Below, piece by piece: positions 1 through 5,255 of a stretch of 6,428 nucleotides of DNA; within the stretch, counting starts at the first letter, position 1; every line of letters begins with the position of its first letter. The translations under genes were made by a program, and so were the position numbers. The DNA is from Candidatus Chloroheliales bacterium. Its GTDB lineage: Bacteria; Chloroflexota; Chloroflexia; QHBQ01. The notes beneath the pieces were generated by a model. It searched no databases, was not told the origin of the DNA, and worked only from the letters and a program-made list of their open reading frames with translations. The stretch spans positions 1-6,428 of the forward strand of contig QHBQ01000160.1 of the NCBI GenBank assembly GCA_003243865.1, read 5' to 3'.

Positions 1-201
1 CTCTACGATTACCCCGCCCGCAAGAAGCAATCCGCCGCTCTGCAACTGACGCTGGCCGAGGAGTTGCCCTACTACCCACTCTGGTCGCCGCGCTTCTTCG
101 TGGTTGGCAGCAGCCGCATCGCGGTCTCCGATGGCAGCCGCCCCGCCTGGTCGTCGCCCAACTGGCTGTGGAACGCCGACAAGTGGTACCTTACCAAATG
201 A
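1..201 (+). CDS. ABC transporter substrate-binding protein (family 5), C-terminal fragment
   Basis: This is the last 66 codons of a gene that begins before the window; the frame is open from base 1 and stops at TGA 199-201. The residues AEELPYYPLW, followed by an aromatic-rich tail (NWLWNADKWYLTK), match the C-terminal end of the peptide/nickel/oligopeptide solute-binding family (SBP_bac_5). In that family an 'E-LP-IPLW' segment comes near the end of the second lobe. Such proteins sit outside the membrane, usually as lipoproteins, and hand peptides or other solutes to an ABC permease. The signal sequence and ligand pocket are outside the window, so the substrate cannot be inferred. A strong intrinsic terminator follows 70 bases after the stop, so this is the last gene of its transcript. 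The family call is fairly sure; the specificity is unknown. Confidence 0.75.
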   Translation, partial: LYDYPARKKQSAALQLTLAEELPYYPLWSPRFFVVGSSRIAVSDGSRPAWSSPNWLWNADKWYLTK

Positions 202-271
202 GAGCTGAGGTTTGAGCTTGGGCGACCAGCAATGCAACTGCACGGTTGGCAGAGGCGATCAGCGGGGCAAC

Positions 272-306
272 AAAAAGCAGGTGCCTGATGAAGGCACCTG
301 CTTTTT
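272..306. terminator. Bidirectional intrinsic terminator
   Basis: Perfect 14-bp inverted repeat: AAAAAGCAGGTGCC at 272-285 and its complement at 293-306, with a 7-base loop. It starts with five A and ends with five T, so each strand has a GC-rich stem followed by a U run. It lies between the convergent ends of the substrate-binding protein gene (+) and the small hypothetical gene (-) and can serve both. Confidence 0.9.
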
Positions 307-335
307 CATTGTATGGCCTAGCATCCAGTCTTAGG

Positions 336-674
336 TTACTGGCCGCTGCCCTGCCCACCCTCGTGCGGGCCATGCCCAACCTTGCCTTCGGGGCCGGTTT
401 GGTGCTGCAAGCGGCGGCTGAGATGGTTTTTCAACTCCTCGGCCATTTGCGCTTGCTGCTGCCTGAAGCGCTGCCACATCTCCTTGGCATCGCTATCGTC
501 TTCCTGCCCGATGTATTCGTCGCAGTGCCAGATTGATTTGGTGAGGTTATGCAATGCGGCAACCATGTTGAAGGTTGCATCGGTCAGCGGGCTGTCATGC
601 TTGCCAGTCTTGCCGCTGCTGGTGGTCATTCCGCTGCTCGGGTTTTGCTGATTGCCGGTGTTCATCGAGGTCAT
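336..674 (-). CDS. Small hypothetical protein, Gln/Gly-rich ends
   Basis: 112-residue protein that I do not recognise. The ATG at 674 is preceded by AAGGAG (685-690) with a 10-base spacer, which supports both the start and the reality of the gene. Residues 1-28 are polar and low in complexity (Ser, Thr, Gly, Asn, Gln). Residues about 30-90 look alpha-helical, with a Leu/Ala-spaced helix around AALHNLTKSIWHCDEYI and a Gln/Glu/Lys-rich helix around MWQRFRQQQAQMAEELKNHL that could form a coiled coil or helical bundle. The tail (92-112) is Gly/His/Gln-rich. There is no signal peptide or membrane segment, so it is probably cytoplasmic. It is transcribed alone, divergently from the aldolase, and ends at the shared terminator. 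The mix of Asp, Glu, His and a single Cys suggests nothing specific, and I assign no function. Confidence 0.7.
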   Translation of the reverse strand: MTSMNTGNQQNPSSGMTTSSGKTGKHDSPLTDATFNMVAALHNLTKSIWHCDEYIGQEDDSDAKEMWQRFRQQQAQMAEELKNHLSRRLQHQTGPEGKVGHGPHEGGQGSGQ

Positions 675-691
675 AATTTCTAATCTCCTTT

Positions 692-710
692 CACCTCATT
701 GGGCGAGGTG
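692..710 (-). promoter_or_regulatory. Leader hairpin just upstream of the small gene's ribosome binding site
   Basis: The arms CACCTC (692-697) and GAGGTG (705-710) form a perfect 6-bp stem with a 7-base loop. On the minus-strand mRNA the stem ends one base before the AAAGGAG ribosome binding site of the 112-residue gene. The 3' arm (GAGGTG) itself resembles a Shine-Dalgarno sequence. It could shape ribosome access or protect the transcript, but no alternative pairing with the true site is obvious. Confidence 0.35.
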
Positions 711-778
711 TTGACTAACGGTGGGCGCAAGTGTGCGTCTGCCTATAGTATTTAGCAATTTCAGTGCCAGACAGGGAA

Positions 779-808
779 TTGCAGATGGGCCTTGTCGTGT
801 GGTATACT
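779..808 (+). promoter_or_regulatory. Sigma70-type promoter with extended -10 for the aldolase gene
   Basis: -35 TTGCAG (779-784), 18-base spacer, -10 TATACT (803-808) preceded by TG at 800-801, which is the extended -10 pattern TGnTATACT. The predicted transcript start is near 815, giving a leader of about 70 bases before the ATG at 886. A transcript starting there would exclude an upstream in-frame ATG at 811. Confidence 0.7.
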
Positions 809-870
809 GAATGTGTCTGAATACGCACGAACCCGCCAGCGGCCAGGCTGCCACTGGCTTCAAATCTGCT

Positions 871-877
871 AAGGAGG
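871..877 (+). promoter_or_regulatory. Ribosome binding site that sets the aldolase start
   Basis: AAGGAGG, eight bases before the ATG at 886. It matches the anti-Shine-Dalgarno sequence fully and favours 886 over the in-frame ATG at 811, which lies inside the promoter/start region. Confidence 0.85.
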
Positions 878-885
878 CAAAGAAC

Positions 886-1887
886 ATGGATACTATGACT
901 GCGCCAACGGCGACGCAGCCCTCCACCAATGGTACGGGCAACGCTGCTGCCACGAAGGTGCGCCGCTATACCCTTGACGAGATGGGCCTGAGTACCGGCA
1001 AGAAGACCCGCTTGCATCGCTTGATGTATGAATACGGCCCCGGCAACGGCACGATGATGCTGCTGCCGATTGACCAGGGCCTGGAGCATGGCCCGATTGA
1101 CTTCCTGGTCAACCCCGATGCGCTTGACCCTGACTTCCAGTTGCGGGTTGCGCTAGATGGTGGCTTCAGCGGGATTGTCTACCAGATCGGCCTGGCCGAA
1201 AAGTATATGCACAAGTACGCTGGCCGCGTGCCACTAGTGCTGAAGCTGAACGGCAAGACCAACATCCCGCCCGACATCGCGCCGCTCTCGCCGCAGCTCG
1301 CCAGCGTCGAAGATGCGGTGCGCCTGGGCGCGGACGCGGTCGGCTACACCCTCTACGTCGGCTCGGCCCGCCAGGAGGAGGACTTCCGCCAGTTCTGGAA
1401 GGTGCGCGAGGACGCCGAGCGCTACGGGATGCCGATCATCATATGGAGCTATCCGCGCGGCGATGCGGTTAAGGCCAAGGGCGGGCAGGATAGCCTCTAT
1501 GCGGTGGATTACGCCACTCGCGTCGCCCTCGAAGTGGGTGCTGATGTGGTCAAGGTCAACGTGCCAACCTTCTCCTACAACATGGACGATCAGAAGGAGG
1601 CCGACGCCTTCAACAAGATGCCGAAGGAGTATCAGGCGTTGAAGGAGGATTACGCCAGCGTGATTGCCCGCGTGGTGCGCAGCGCCGGACACGGTATGGT
1701 GCTGTTCAGCGGCGGCAGCAAGCTTAGTGACGAAGACCTGCTCAAGAAGGCGACCGAGGCGATGGCGAACGGCGCGACCGGCCTCATCTTTGGCCGCAAC
1801 ATCTGGCAGCGCCCCTACGACGAGGCCATCTCGATCAGCCAGCGCATCAAGCAGATTATGCTGCAACACAGCTTCAGCCAGGAGTAA
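886..1887 (+). CDS. fbaB: Class I fructose-1,6-bisphosphate aldolase (DhnA/FbaB type)
   Basis: 333-residue cytoplasmic enzyme of glycolysis and gluconeogenesis that cleaves fructose-1,6-bisphosphate to dihydroxyacetone phosphate and glyceraldehyde-3-phosphate through a Schiff base, without metal. It belongs to the archaeal-type (DhnA) class I aldolases, a TIM barrel. Visible landmarks are the N-terminal IDQGLEHGP loop with D63, WSYPRG with the likely catalytic Y189, ADVVKVNVP with the Schiff-base lysine K223, and phosphate-binding loops FSGGSK (274-279) and GLIFGRNIWQ (around 299-308). The first 22 or so residues are a Thr/Ala/Asn-rich extension; family similarity begins near VRRYTLDEMG. The start at 886 follows from the AAGGAGG site. 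The gene is monocistronic, with its own promoter and terminator. A 2-amino-3,7-dideoxy-D-threo-hept-6-ulosonate synthase role (a related DhnA enzyme) is possible but less likely given this length and sequence. Confidence 0.93.
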   Translation: MDTMTAPTATQPSTNGTGNAAATKVRRYTLDEMGLSTGKKTRLHRLMYEYGPGNGTMMLLPIDQGLEHGPIDFLVNPDALDPDFQLRVALDGGFSGIVYQIGLAEKYMHKYAGRVPLVLKLNGKTNIPPDIAPLSPQLASVEDAVRLGADAVGYTLYVGSARQEEDFRQFWKVREDAERYGMPIIIWSYPRGDAVKAKGGQDSLYAVDYATRVALEVGADVVKVNVPTFSYNMDDQKEADAFNKMPKEYQALKEDYASVIARVVRSAGHGMVLFSGGSKLSDEDLLKKATEAMANGATGLIFGRNIWQRPYDEAISISQRIKQIMLQHSFSQE

Positions 1888-1904
1888 TCCCGGTCGGATA
1901 ACCG

Positions 1905-1941
1905 AATTGCCCCTGCTCATCTGGCGAGCAGGGGCAATTTT
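1905..1941. terminator. Intrinsic terminator between aldolase and Rieske genes
   Basis: Perfect 14-bp stem (1905-1918 with 1926-1939), 7-base loop, GC core CCCCTGCTC. On the plus strand the stem ends in TTTT and another T run follows, so it terminates the aldolase transcript. On the minus strand the run after the stem is only two T, so termination of the Rieske gene from the opposite side is plausible but weaker. Confidence 0.88.
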
Positions 1942-1972
1942 GCGTTTTGCCTCAATCTATATCCTATAATCC

Positions 1973-2434
1973 CTATATCAGCACCGCCAGCACGCCGTTC
2001 TCCACCTTGACCTGAAGTTGTCTCAATGGGTCAGGCGGCGGGCCGCTCTTGACCGTGCCGTCCATGTTGTACTGGCCGCCGTGACAGGGGCAGCCGAAGC
2101 CGTCCTTACCATTCCACAGCACATGGCATTGATTGTGGCTGCAAATATCGCTCAAAACCAGCGGCTCACTCTGACCCACGCTGCGCTCGATGAAGATGGT
2201 TGCCTTCTGCCCATTCGCGTCGGTGGTATCCACGATGGCAACTTTGCCCTCGGGAAAGGATTCGACGTTGCCCACCGCGACGTAGCGGGGCGGTTTCGAC
2301 TCGCCGCAGGCGGCCAGCACGTTGGCGGCGACCACCAGCGTGCCAGCGGCCAGCCCCAGCTTGGCGCTGCGGGTGATGAACGCGCGGCGGCTGATTTCAC
2401 CACCCAGGATGGTAATCTGATTAGTGTTGCTCAT
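1973..2434 (-). CDS. Tat-exported lipoprotein with Rieske [2Fe-2S] domain
   Basis: 153-residue electron-transfer protein. The N-terminus has a twin-arginine signal (S-R16-R17-A-F-I), a hydrophobic stretch (about 25-41) and a lipobox LAAC with the lipid-modified Cys at C43. This predicts export of the folded protein and anchoring on the outer face of the cytoplasmic membrane. The Rieske box I is CSHNQC (C98, H100 ligands, C103) and box II is CPCHGG (C115, H118 ligands, C117). C103 and C117 can form the disulfide seen in high-potential Rieske proteins of bc1/b6f complexes. A proline-rich GPPPDPL loop follows (131-137), as is usual. No cytochrome b or other complex subunit is beside it, so its partner is unknown. 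There is no Shine-Dalgarno sequence before the ATG; a promoter lies directly upstream and implies a leaderless mRNA. The domain call is secure; the pathway is not. Confidence 0.92.
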   Translation of the reverse strand: MSNTNQITILGGEISRRAFITRSAKLGLAAGTLVVAANVLAACGESKPPRYVAVGNVESFPEGKVAIVDTTDANGQKATIFIERSVGQSEPLVLSDICSHNQCHVLWNGKDGFGCPCHGGQYNMDGTVKSGPPPDPLRQLQVKVENGVLAVLI

Positions 2435-2440
2435 AGGGGA

Positions 2441-2469
2441 AGTATAGTGGCTTAACCGGGGTTGTTCAA
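2441..2469 (-). promoter_or_regulatory. Promoter giving a leaderless Rieske mRNA
   Basis: On the minus strand: -35 TTGAAC (2469-2464), exactly 17 bases, -10 TATACT (2446-2441). Only six bases (TCCCCT) separate the -10 from the ATG at 2434. Transcription should therefore start at or within a base or two of the A of the start codon, leaving no room for a Shine-Dalgarno site. Confidence 0.75.
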
Positions 2470-2570
2470 GTTAAATTGCATATAAAACCGGGGGCGAACA
2501 ATGCAGCAGCATAGGTCATTCCGAACTCGGCAAATGGGTAGACGGAGGTCAGAGGGCCAAGCGCTGCGGG

Positions 2571-2594
2571 CAAAAAGCCCCCAGTGCGGGGTTT
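2571..2594 (-). terminator. Terminator-like hairpin at left edge of the repeat element
   Basis: On the minus strand the first repeat unit reads AAACCCC, a GCACT loop, GGGGGC, then five T. This is a short GC stem followed by a U run. It would stop minus-strand transcription coming from the DUF4230 gene before it reaches the Rieske promoter. The stem is only about four to five pairs, so confidence is moderate. Confidence 0.45.
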
Positions 2595-2758
2595 GGGGGA
2601 GAAATCTCGCCCCTGCGACCAACTAAGCCCCCAGCGGGGATTGGGGGAGGAATCTCGCCACTGCGACCAACTAAGCCCCCAGCGGGGGTTGGGGGAGAAA
2701 TCTCGCAAACTCGACCATGCTGATTGTGAGCATTATTGCATGGCAACATCTCTCCCCC

Positions 2759-2780
2759 AAACCCCCGCTGGGGGCTTTTT
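2759..2780 (+). terminator. Terminator-like hairpin at right edge of the repeat element
   Basis: Plus strand: CCCCC, GCT loop, GGGGG, C, then five T (2776-2780). It is the mirror of the hairpin at the left edge, so the element carries outward-facing terminator-like ends. No plus-strand gene reads into it, so any role here would be against antisense transcription. Confidence 0.4.
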
Positions 2781-2801
2781 GCCTTCTCACTTCACTTCAC
2801 T

Positions 2802-3827
2802 TCATTTGAAGGTGACGTTGGTGTAGCCCAGCCGCCGCAGCAGTAGCTCGATGTTGACGCGGGCGTTCTTGTTAGCCTGGTCGAGGATACCCTGCTCCTG
2901 CGCCGCTTTGGTGATCTCATCCTGAGCAGCGGAGCGCACCACGTCGAAAATCTTGGGGTCGAGGCTGCCGAAGATGCTGTTAGTCTCCGCTGAGTAGACG
3001 TAGCTCTTCTTCTCGTCAAGTGTGGTGTTGAAGATCTCTGCTGGCGGCAGCTTGACGGTCGCCTGCAGGGTATTCGATGTACTGACCGTCACGGTGATGT
3101 CGCTCTCAGTCATCTTGCTCATATCCACGCCAGCGACGACGTCGGCGTGGGCAATGAACAGCACCTTGCCACCGTAGAGGCCGTCGAGGAAGTCGCTGTG
3201 CTGGTAGGCGGCGATCACCTTCTCGATGGTGAAATCGGCGGTTTCAATTCGGTTCAGCGCCTTCATCTGCTGCACCACTGCGGTGCTACTGGTGTCCACT
3301 GTCGTAGTCACCTTGTGGTTGAACAGGCCGCCGAAGAAGTTGCCAACGCCGCCCAGCGCCCCACCAAAGCTACCAACCACCACCAGCAGAGCGATGGCAA
3401 GCGCGATAAGCACGCCGAAGCAGCCAATGCTCATCCAGGGGATGCTGCGTGGCACCGTCACCAGCGGGCGACCGCCCACTGTAATCCCACCGCGAGTTGG
3501 GCCAGCGCCGTATGCGCTGTTGATTTCGCTGCCGTAGCCGCCAGCATCGTAGTCATCGCTATAGGGCGGGTGGCTGTCTGTCCGGCCGGGGGCGGGGCGG
3601 GAGGCGGCGCTGCTGTGCGGCGTATAGCCGGTATCCTCACGCAGCACGCGGAACTCGCCGTCGCGCACATCCTCGCCACCAATGGTAGACACACCGCGGC
3701 CAATGTTGCTGCCTAGCGGTTCAGTTTCGCCCGCATCATCGGCAGCGACATCGTAATCTTCGTCAAGCTCATCGTCGTTCGCGTTATGCCAATCGCGCTT
3801 CCCGCCGACGCCGTGCGCGTATGCCAT
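2802..3827 (-). CDS. DUF4230 single-span membrane protein
   Basis: 341-residue protein. Residues 1-128 are hydrophilic and probably disordered, with acidic (Asp/Glu) and then Gly/Ser/Pro/Tyr-rich parts. One membrane segment spans about 131-153 (WMSIGCFGVLIALAIALLVV), with a Gly/Phe-rich linker after it. Residues about 175-339 look like the DUF4230 domain. The features are the RIETADFTIEKVI strand, KVLFIAHADVVAGVDMSKM, VKLPPAEIFNTTLD, and a helical C-terminal part (AAQDEITKAAQEQGILDQA) ending in LLRRLGYTNVTF. The family has no established function. Because the signal-anchor is not N-terminal, the topology is inferred: the disordered acidic part is probably inside and the domain outside. The ATG at 3827 has AAGGAGG (3835-3841) seven bases upstream. 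It is apparently monocistronic, with two promoters upstream. A short CTTCA-type tandem repeat lies at the stop codon. Confidence 0.82.
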   Translation of the reverse strand: MAYAHGVGGKRDWHNANDDELDEDYDVAADDAGETEPLGSNIGRGVSTIGGEDVRDGEFRVLREDTGYTPHSSAASRPAPGRTDSHPPYSDDYDAGGYGSEINSAYGAGPTRGGITVGGRPLVTVPRSIPWMSIGCFGVLIALAIALLVVVGSFGGALGGVGNFFGGLFNHKVTTTVDTSSTAVVQQMKALNRIETADFTIEKVIAAYQHSDFLDGLYGGKVLFIAHADVVAGVDMSKMTESDITVTVSTSNTLQATVKLPPAEIFNTTLDEKKSYVYSAETNSIFGSLDPKIFDVVRSAAQDEITKAAQEQGILDQANKNARVNIELLLRRLGYTNVTFK

Positions 3828-3878
3828 CTGGGTGCCTCCTTGTTACTTTCAAACCAATCATCAAAAACTTCTTATTGA

Positions 3879-3908
3879 ATTATACCGGCTGCTCCCGCTT
3901 ATCACCAA
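3879..3908 (-). promoter_or_regulatory. Proximal promoter of the DUF4230 gene
   Basis: Minus strand: perfect -10 TATAAT (3884-3879), 18-base spacer, weak -35 TTGGTG (3908-3903). The start would be near 3872, leaving a leader of about 45 bases. The weak -35 coincides with one of three TTGGTGA repeats, so it may depend on or be blocked by a regulator. Confidence 0.55.
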
Positions 3909-4063
3909 ATTTTCGCCAGCCAGGGGCGGCGCAGGTGCATCACCAAGTGGGCAACATCAGCTTTGATAATGGGTAAGCAGCACGCGCGGTTATGATGGAG
4001 CTGGTGAGAGTATTGTAGCACAGGCGTTCTAAAATGTCAACAGCTGATCCCGACTTTCACCAA
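3902..4063 (-). promoter_or_regulatory. Three direct TTGGTGA repeats around the DUF4230 promoters
   Basis: The heptamer TTGGTGA occurs on the minus strand at 4063-4057, 3946-3940 and 3908-3902, with similar flanks (TTTTGGTGAA, ACTTGGTGAT, ATTTGGTGAT). The first lies 17 bases upstream of the distal -35, the second lies between the promoters, and the third overlaps the proximal -35. This arrangement suits binding sites of one regulator, but a 7-base match can also arise by chance. Confidence 0.3.
4012..4040 (-). promoter_or_regulatory. Near-consensus distal promoter (TTGACA-17-TACAAT)
   Basis: Minus strand: consensus -35 TTGACA (4040-4035), optimal 17-base spacer, -10 TACAAT (4017-4012). It is the strongest promoter in the window. 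The predicted start near 4005 lies about 178 bases before the DUF4230 ATG, so it gives either a long structured leader or a separate short RNA. Confidence 0.75.
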
Positions 4064-4156
4064 AACTGCCCAACTTAGCGATGATGGTTGTGCTGAACCT
4101 AACATTCATCACTATATAACGCTGCAAGCTAGCGAAACGATATGGCTAAGTGAAAC

Positions 4157-5170
4157 CTATACGTGTGCATAAGCGGGCTGCGCCGCTTGGCCTAGCCGCC
4201 GCTCCATCTCCGCCAGCCGCGCTTGTATCAACCGTGCCTGTTGCTGCGCCCGCGCCAGGGTAGTTGCATGGAAGCAAACCGCATCGCCGGGCAGCAGTTG
4301 GCCTAGTCGCGGCCAACTTGCCTGCGTCACCACCGCGATGATGGGATAGCCGCCAGTGGTCTGATGGTCCGGCCCCAGCACAATGGGCAAGCCACCGGGC
4401 GGCAACTGCACCGCGCCGCGCACCACTGCGGCTGATACCAGTTCACCACCGCTGGCGGGCAGTGGTGTGCCAGCGAACCGCATCCCCATCCGGTTGCTCT
4501 CTGCCACTGTCCACTGTTGCGCCAGCAGCGCGGCCTTGCCGCTTCGCCCCAGGCGATTGGCGTGCGGCCCCCAGATTATCTCCAGCGCGGTGTCGCTTGG
4601 GTAGGGGCCTGGCTCATCGAGCGGCCAGGCTCGTCCCGCCTGCTGCACTTTCCCGCCTGCCACGGTTAGCACGTCGCCGTCGCGCAGGTAGCGTCCCGCC
4701 AACCCCGGCAACGCTCCCGCTGCGCCGAGGTAGGCGCTGCGCGAACCGAGGTAATGCGGCAACTCCAGCCCGCCCGCCACCGCCAGGTAGGCGACCCCGC
4801 CATTTCCCACTATATTAGTACGTCCGCTGAAGCGCAGGGTTTCGCCATCGCGCAGCCAGAGGGTGTGCCATAGCGGGATGCGCTTGTCACCCACCGTTGC
4901 GCCCAGGTCGGCTCCGGCAATTGCAACCAGGCAACCCCCCTCGCAGTAGAAGCTCGCTCCCTCGCCCAGCCCGACTACCTCCACCGCCGCGGCGCCCGCC
5001 GCATTGCCGAGCAGCAGGTTGGCGGCAGCGTGCGCGTAAGGGTCGAGCGGCCCACTCTGCGGCAGCCCCAGCGCGGCATATCCCCGCCGCCCGCCGTCCT
5101 GCACACTGACGCCAAAGAGCGAATGGTAAATGGTGAATGTTGGATGTTGAATACTCGTTTGCCGTTCCAT
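4157..5170 (-). CDS. pxpC: 5-oxoprolinase subunit C (biotin-dependent carboxyltransferase/KipA family)
   Basis: 337-residue cytoplasmic subunit. With PxpA and PxpB it hydrolyses 5-oxoproline (pyroglutamate) to glutamate at the cost of ATP. Family motifs are SVQDGGRRGYAALGLPQSGPLD (22-43), AANLLLGN (49-56), YLAVAGGLELP (128-138) with LGSRSAYLG, a GRYLRDGD segment (159-166), NRMGMRFAG (226-234), GAVQLPPGGLPIVLGPD (252-268), TTGGYP (271-276) and LGQLLPGDAV. The order and length suit the family. The first 18 residues are unusual: residues 9-17 are encoded by an A/T-rich inverted-repeat arm, where relatives have their native first strand and a Pro-Gly turn. The ATG at 5170 has only a weak AAGG site 12 bases upstream, but no other good start exists before the conserved VQD. 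It is the last gene of the pxpABC operon, 79 bases after the pxpB stop. The codons for 116-124 are locally A/T-rich. Confidence 0.9.
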   Translation of the reverse strand: MERQTSIQHPTFTIYHSLFGVSVQDGGRRGYAALGLPQSGPLDPYAHAAANLLLGNAAGAAAVEVVGLGEGASFYCEGGCLVAIAGADLGATVGDKRIPLWHTLWLRDGETLRFSGRTNIVGNGGVAYLAVAGGLELPHYLGSRSAYLGAAGALPGLAGRYLRDGDVLTVAGGKVQQAGRAWPLDEPGPYPSDTALEIIWGPHANRLGRSGKAALLAQQWTVAESNRMGMRFAGTPLPASGGELVSAAVVRGAVQLPPGGLPIVLGPDHQTTGGYPIIAVVTQASWPRLGQLLPGDAVCFHATTLARAQQQARLIQARLAEMERRLGQAAQPAYAHV

Positions 5171-5255
5171 GGTTGGCGGCTACCTTCGGCCTGAAATGAA
5201 TACAACAAAATCACATTGGGTTCCTAACTCATTCACCATTCACCATTTACTATTC
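5121..5255. repeat. Inverted repeat spanning the pxpB/pxpC junction
   Basis: Arm 5121-5145 and the complement of 5231-5255 match at 22 of 25 positions, sharing GTAAATGGTGAATG. Each arm also adjoins an ATGTTGAATA-like decamer (5144-5152, and the complement of 5252-5260). The arms are themselves built from short repeats of GAATGGT. They are A/T-rich in otherwise GC-rich genes and enclose 85 bases containing the pxpC start. The right arm contains the pxpB stop codon and the left arm lies inside pxpC. This looks like a small palindromic element inserted at the gene junction. Confidence 0.7.

Larger units (their letters stand above)
2569..2783. repeat. 215-bp repeat element with terminal inverted repeats and three direct units
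   Basis: Four copies of a G/C-run unit (AAGCCCCCAGCGGGG followed by TTGGGGGAG). Three are direct: 2575-2624, 2625-2672 and 2673-2720. They are 48-50 bases each, and the first two share the tail CTGCGACCAACT. The fourth is inverted at the right edge (2751-2783). The left edge (2569-2602) and the complement of the right edge agree over about 34 bases with roughly two differences, including the flanking GGCAAAAAG. The layout resembles a non-autonomous MITE or REP-like intergenic element with internal tandem growth. No transposase is present and no clear target-site duplication is visible. Both strands are open in some frames, but the products are only the repeat translated. It fills most of the gap between the DUF4230 and Rieske genes; 2470-2568 holds nothing else I can identify. 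Confidence 0.8.
3828..4156. other. Long gene-free region upstream of the DUF4230 gene
   Basis: 329 bases between two minus-strand genes, with no credible coding frame. The left two thirds holds the ribosome binding site, two minus-strand promoters and three TTGGTGA repeats. From about 4064 to 4156, downstream of pxpC, the sequence is more A/T-rich. I see only a weak 4-bp hairpin near 4123-4137 and no convincing terminator for the oxoprolinase operon. Confidence 0.6.

Noticed and set aside
191..379. 62-residue minus-strand ORF running through the terminator
   Set aside because: It crosses a strong bidirectional terminator and overlaps the end of the hypothetical gene; no ribosome site.
811..885. 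Upstream in-frame ATG that would give the aldolase 25 more residues
   Set aside because: It sits two bases after the -10 box, upstream of the predicted transcript start, and has no ribosome site. The ATG at 886 has AAGGAGG at the right distance.
1234..1920. Long minus-strand ORF (228 codons) opposite the aldolase
   Set aside because: Shadow of the GC-rich aldolase coding frame; the plus-strand protein has all family motifs.
2786..2805. Pentamer tandem repeat (TTCAC, about four units) at the DUF4230 stop codon
   Set aside because: Short and at or beyond the stop, so slippage would barely change the protein. Not enough to call a phase-variation tract.
2466..2826. Open frames on both strands (about 66-80 residues, SPNPRWGLSWSQ-like) across the repeat element
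   Set aside because: The predicted proteins are just the tandem DNA repeat translated; there is no ribosome site and no domain.
4120..4140. Possible terminator after pxpC
   Set aside because: The stem is only four base pairs with no proper T run, so I do not call it.
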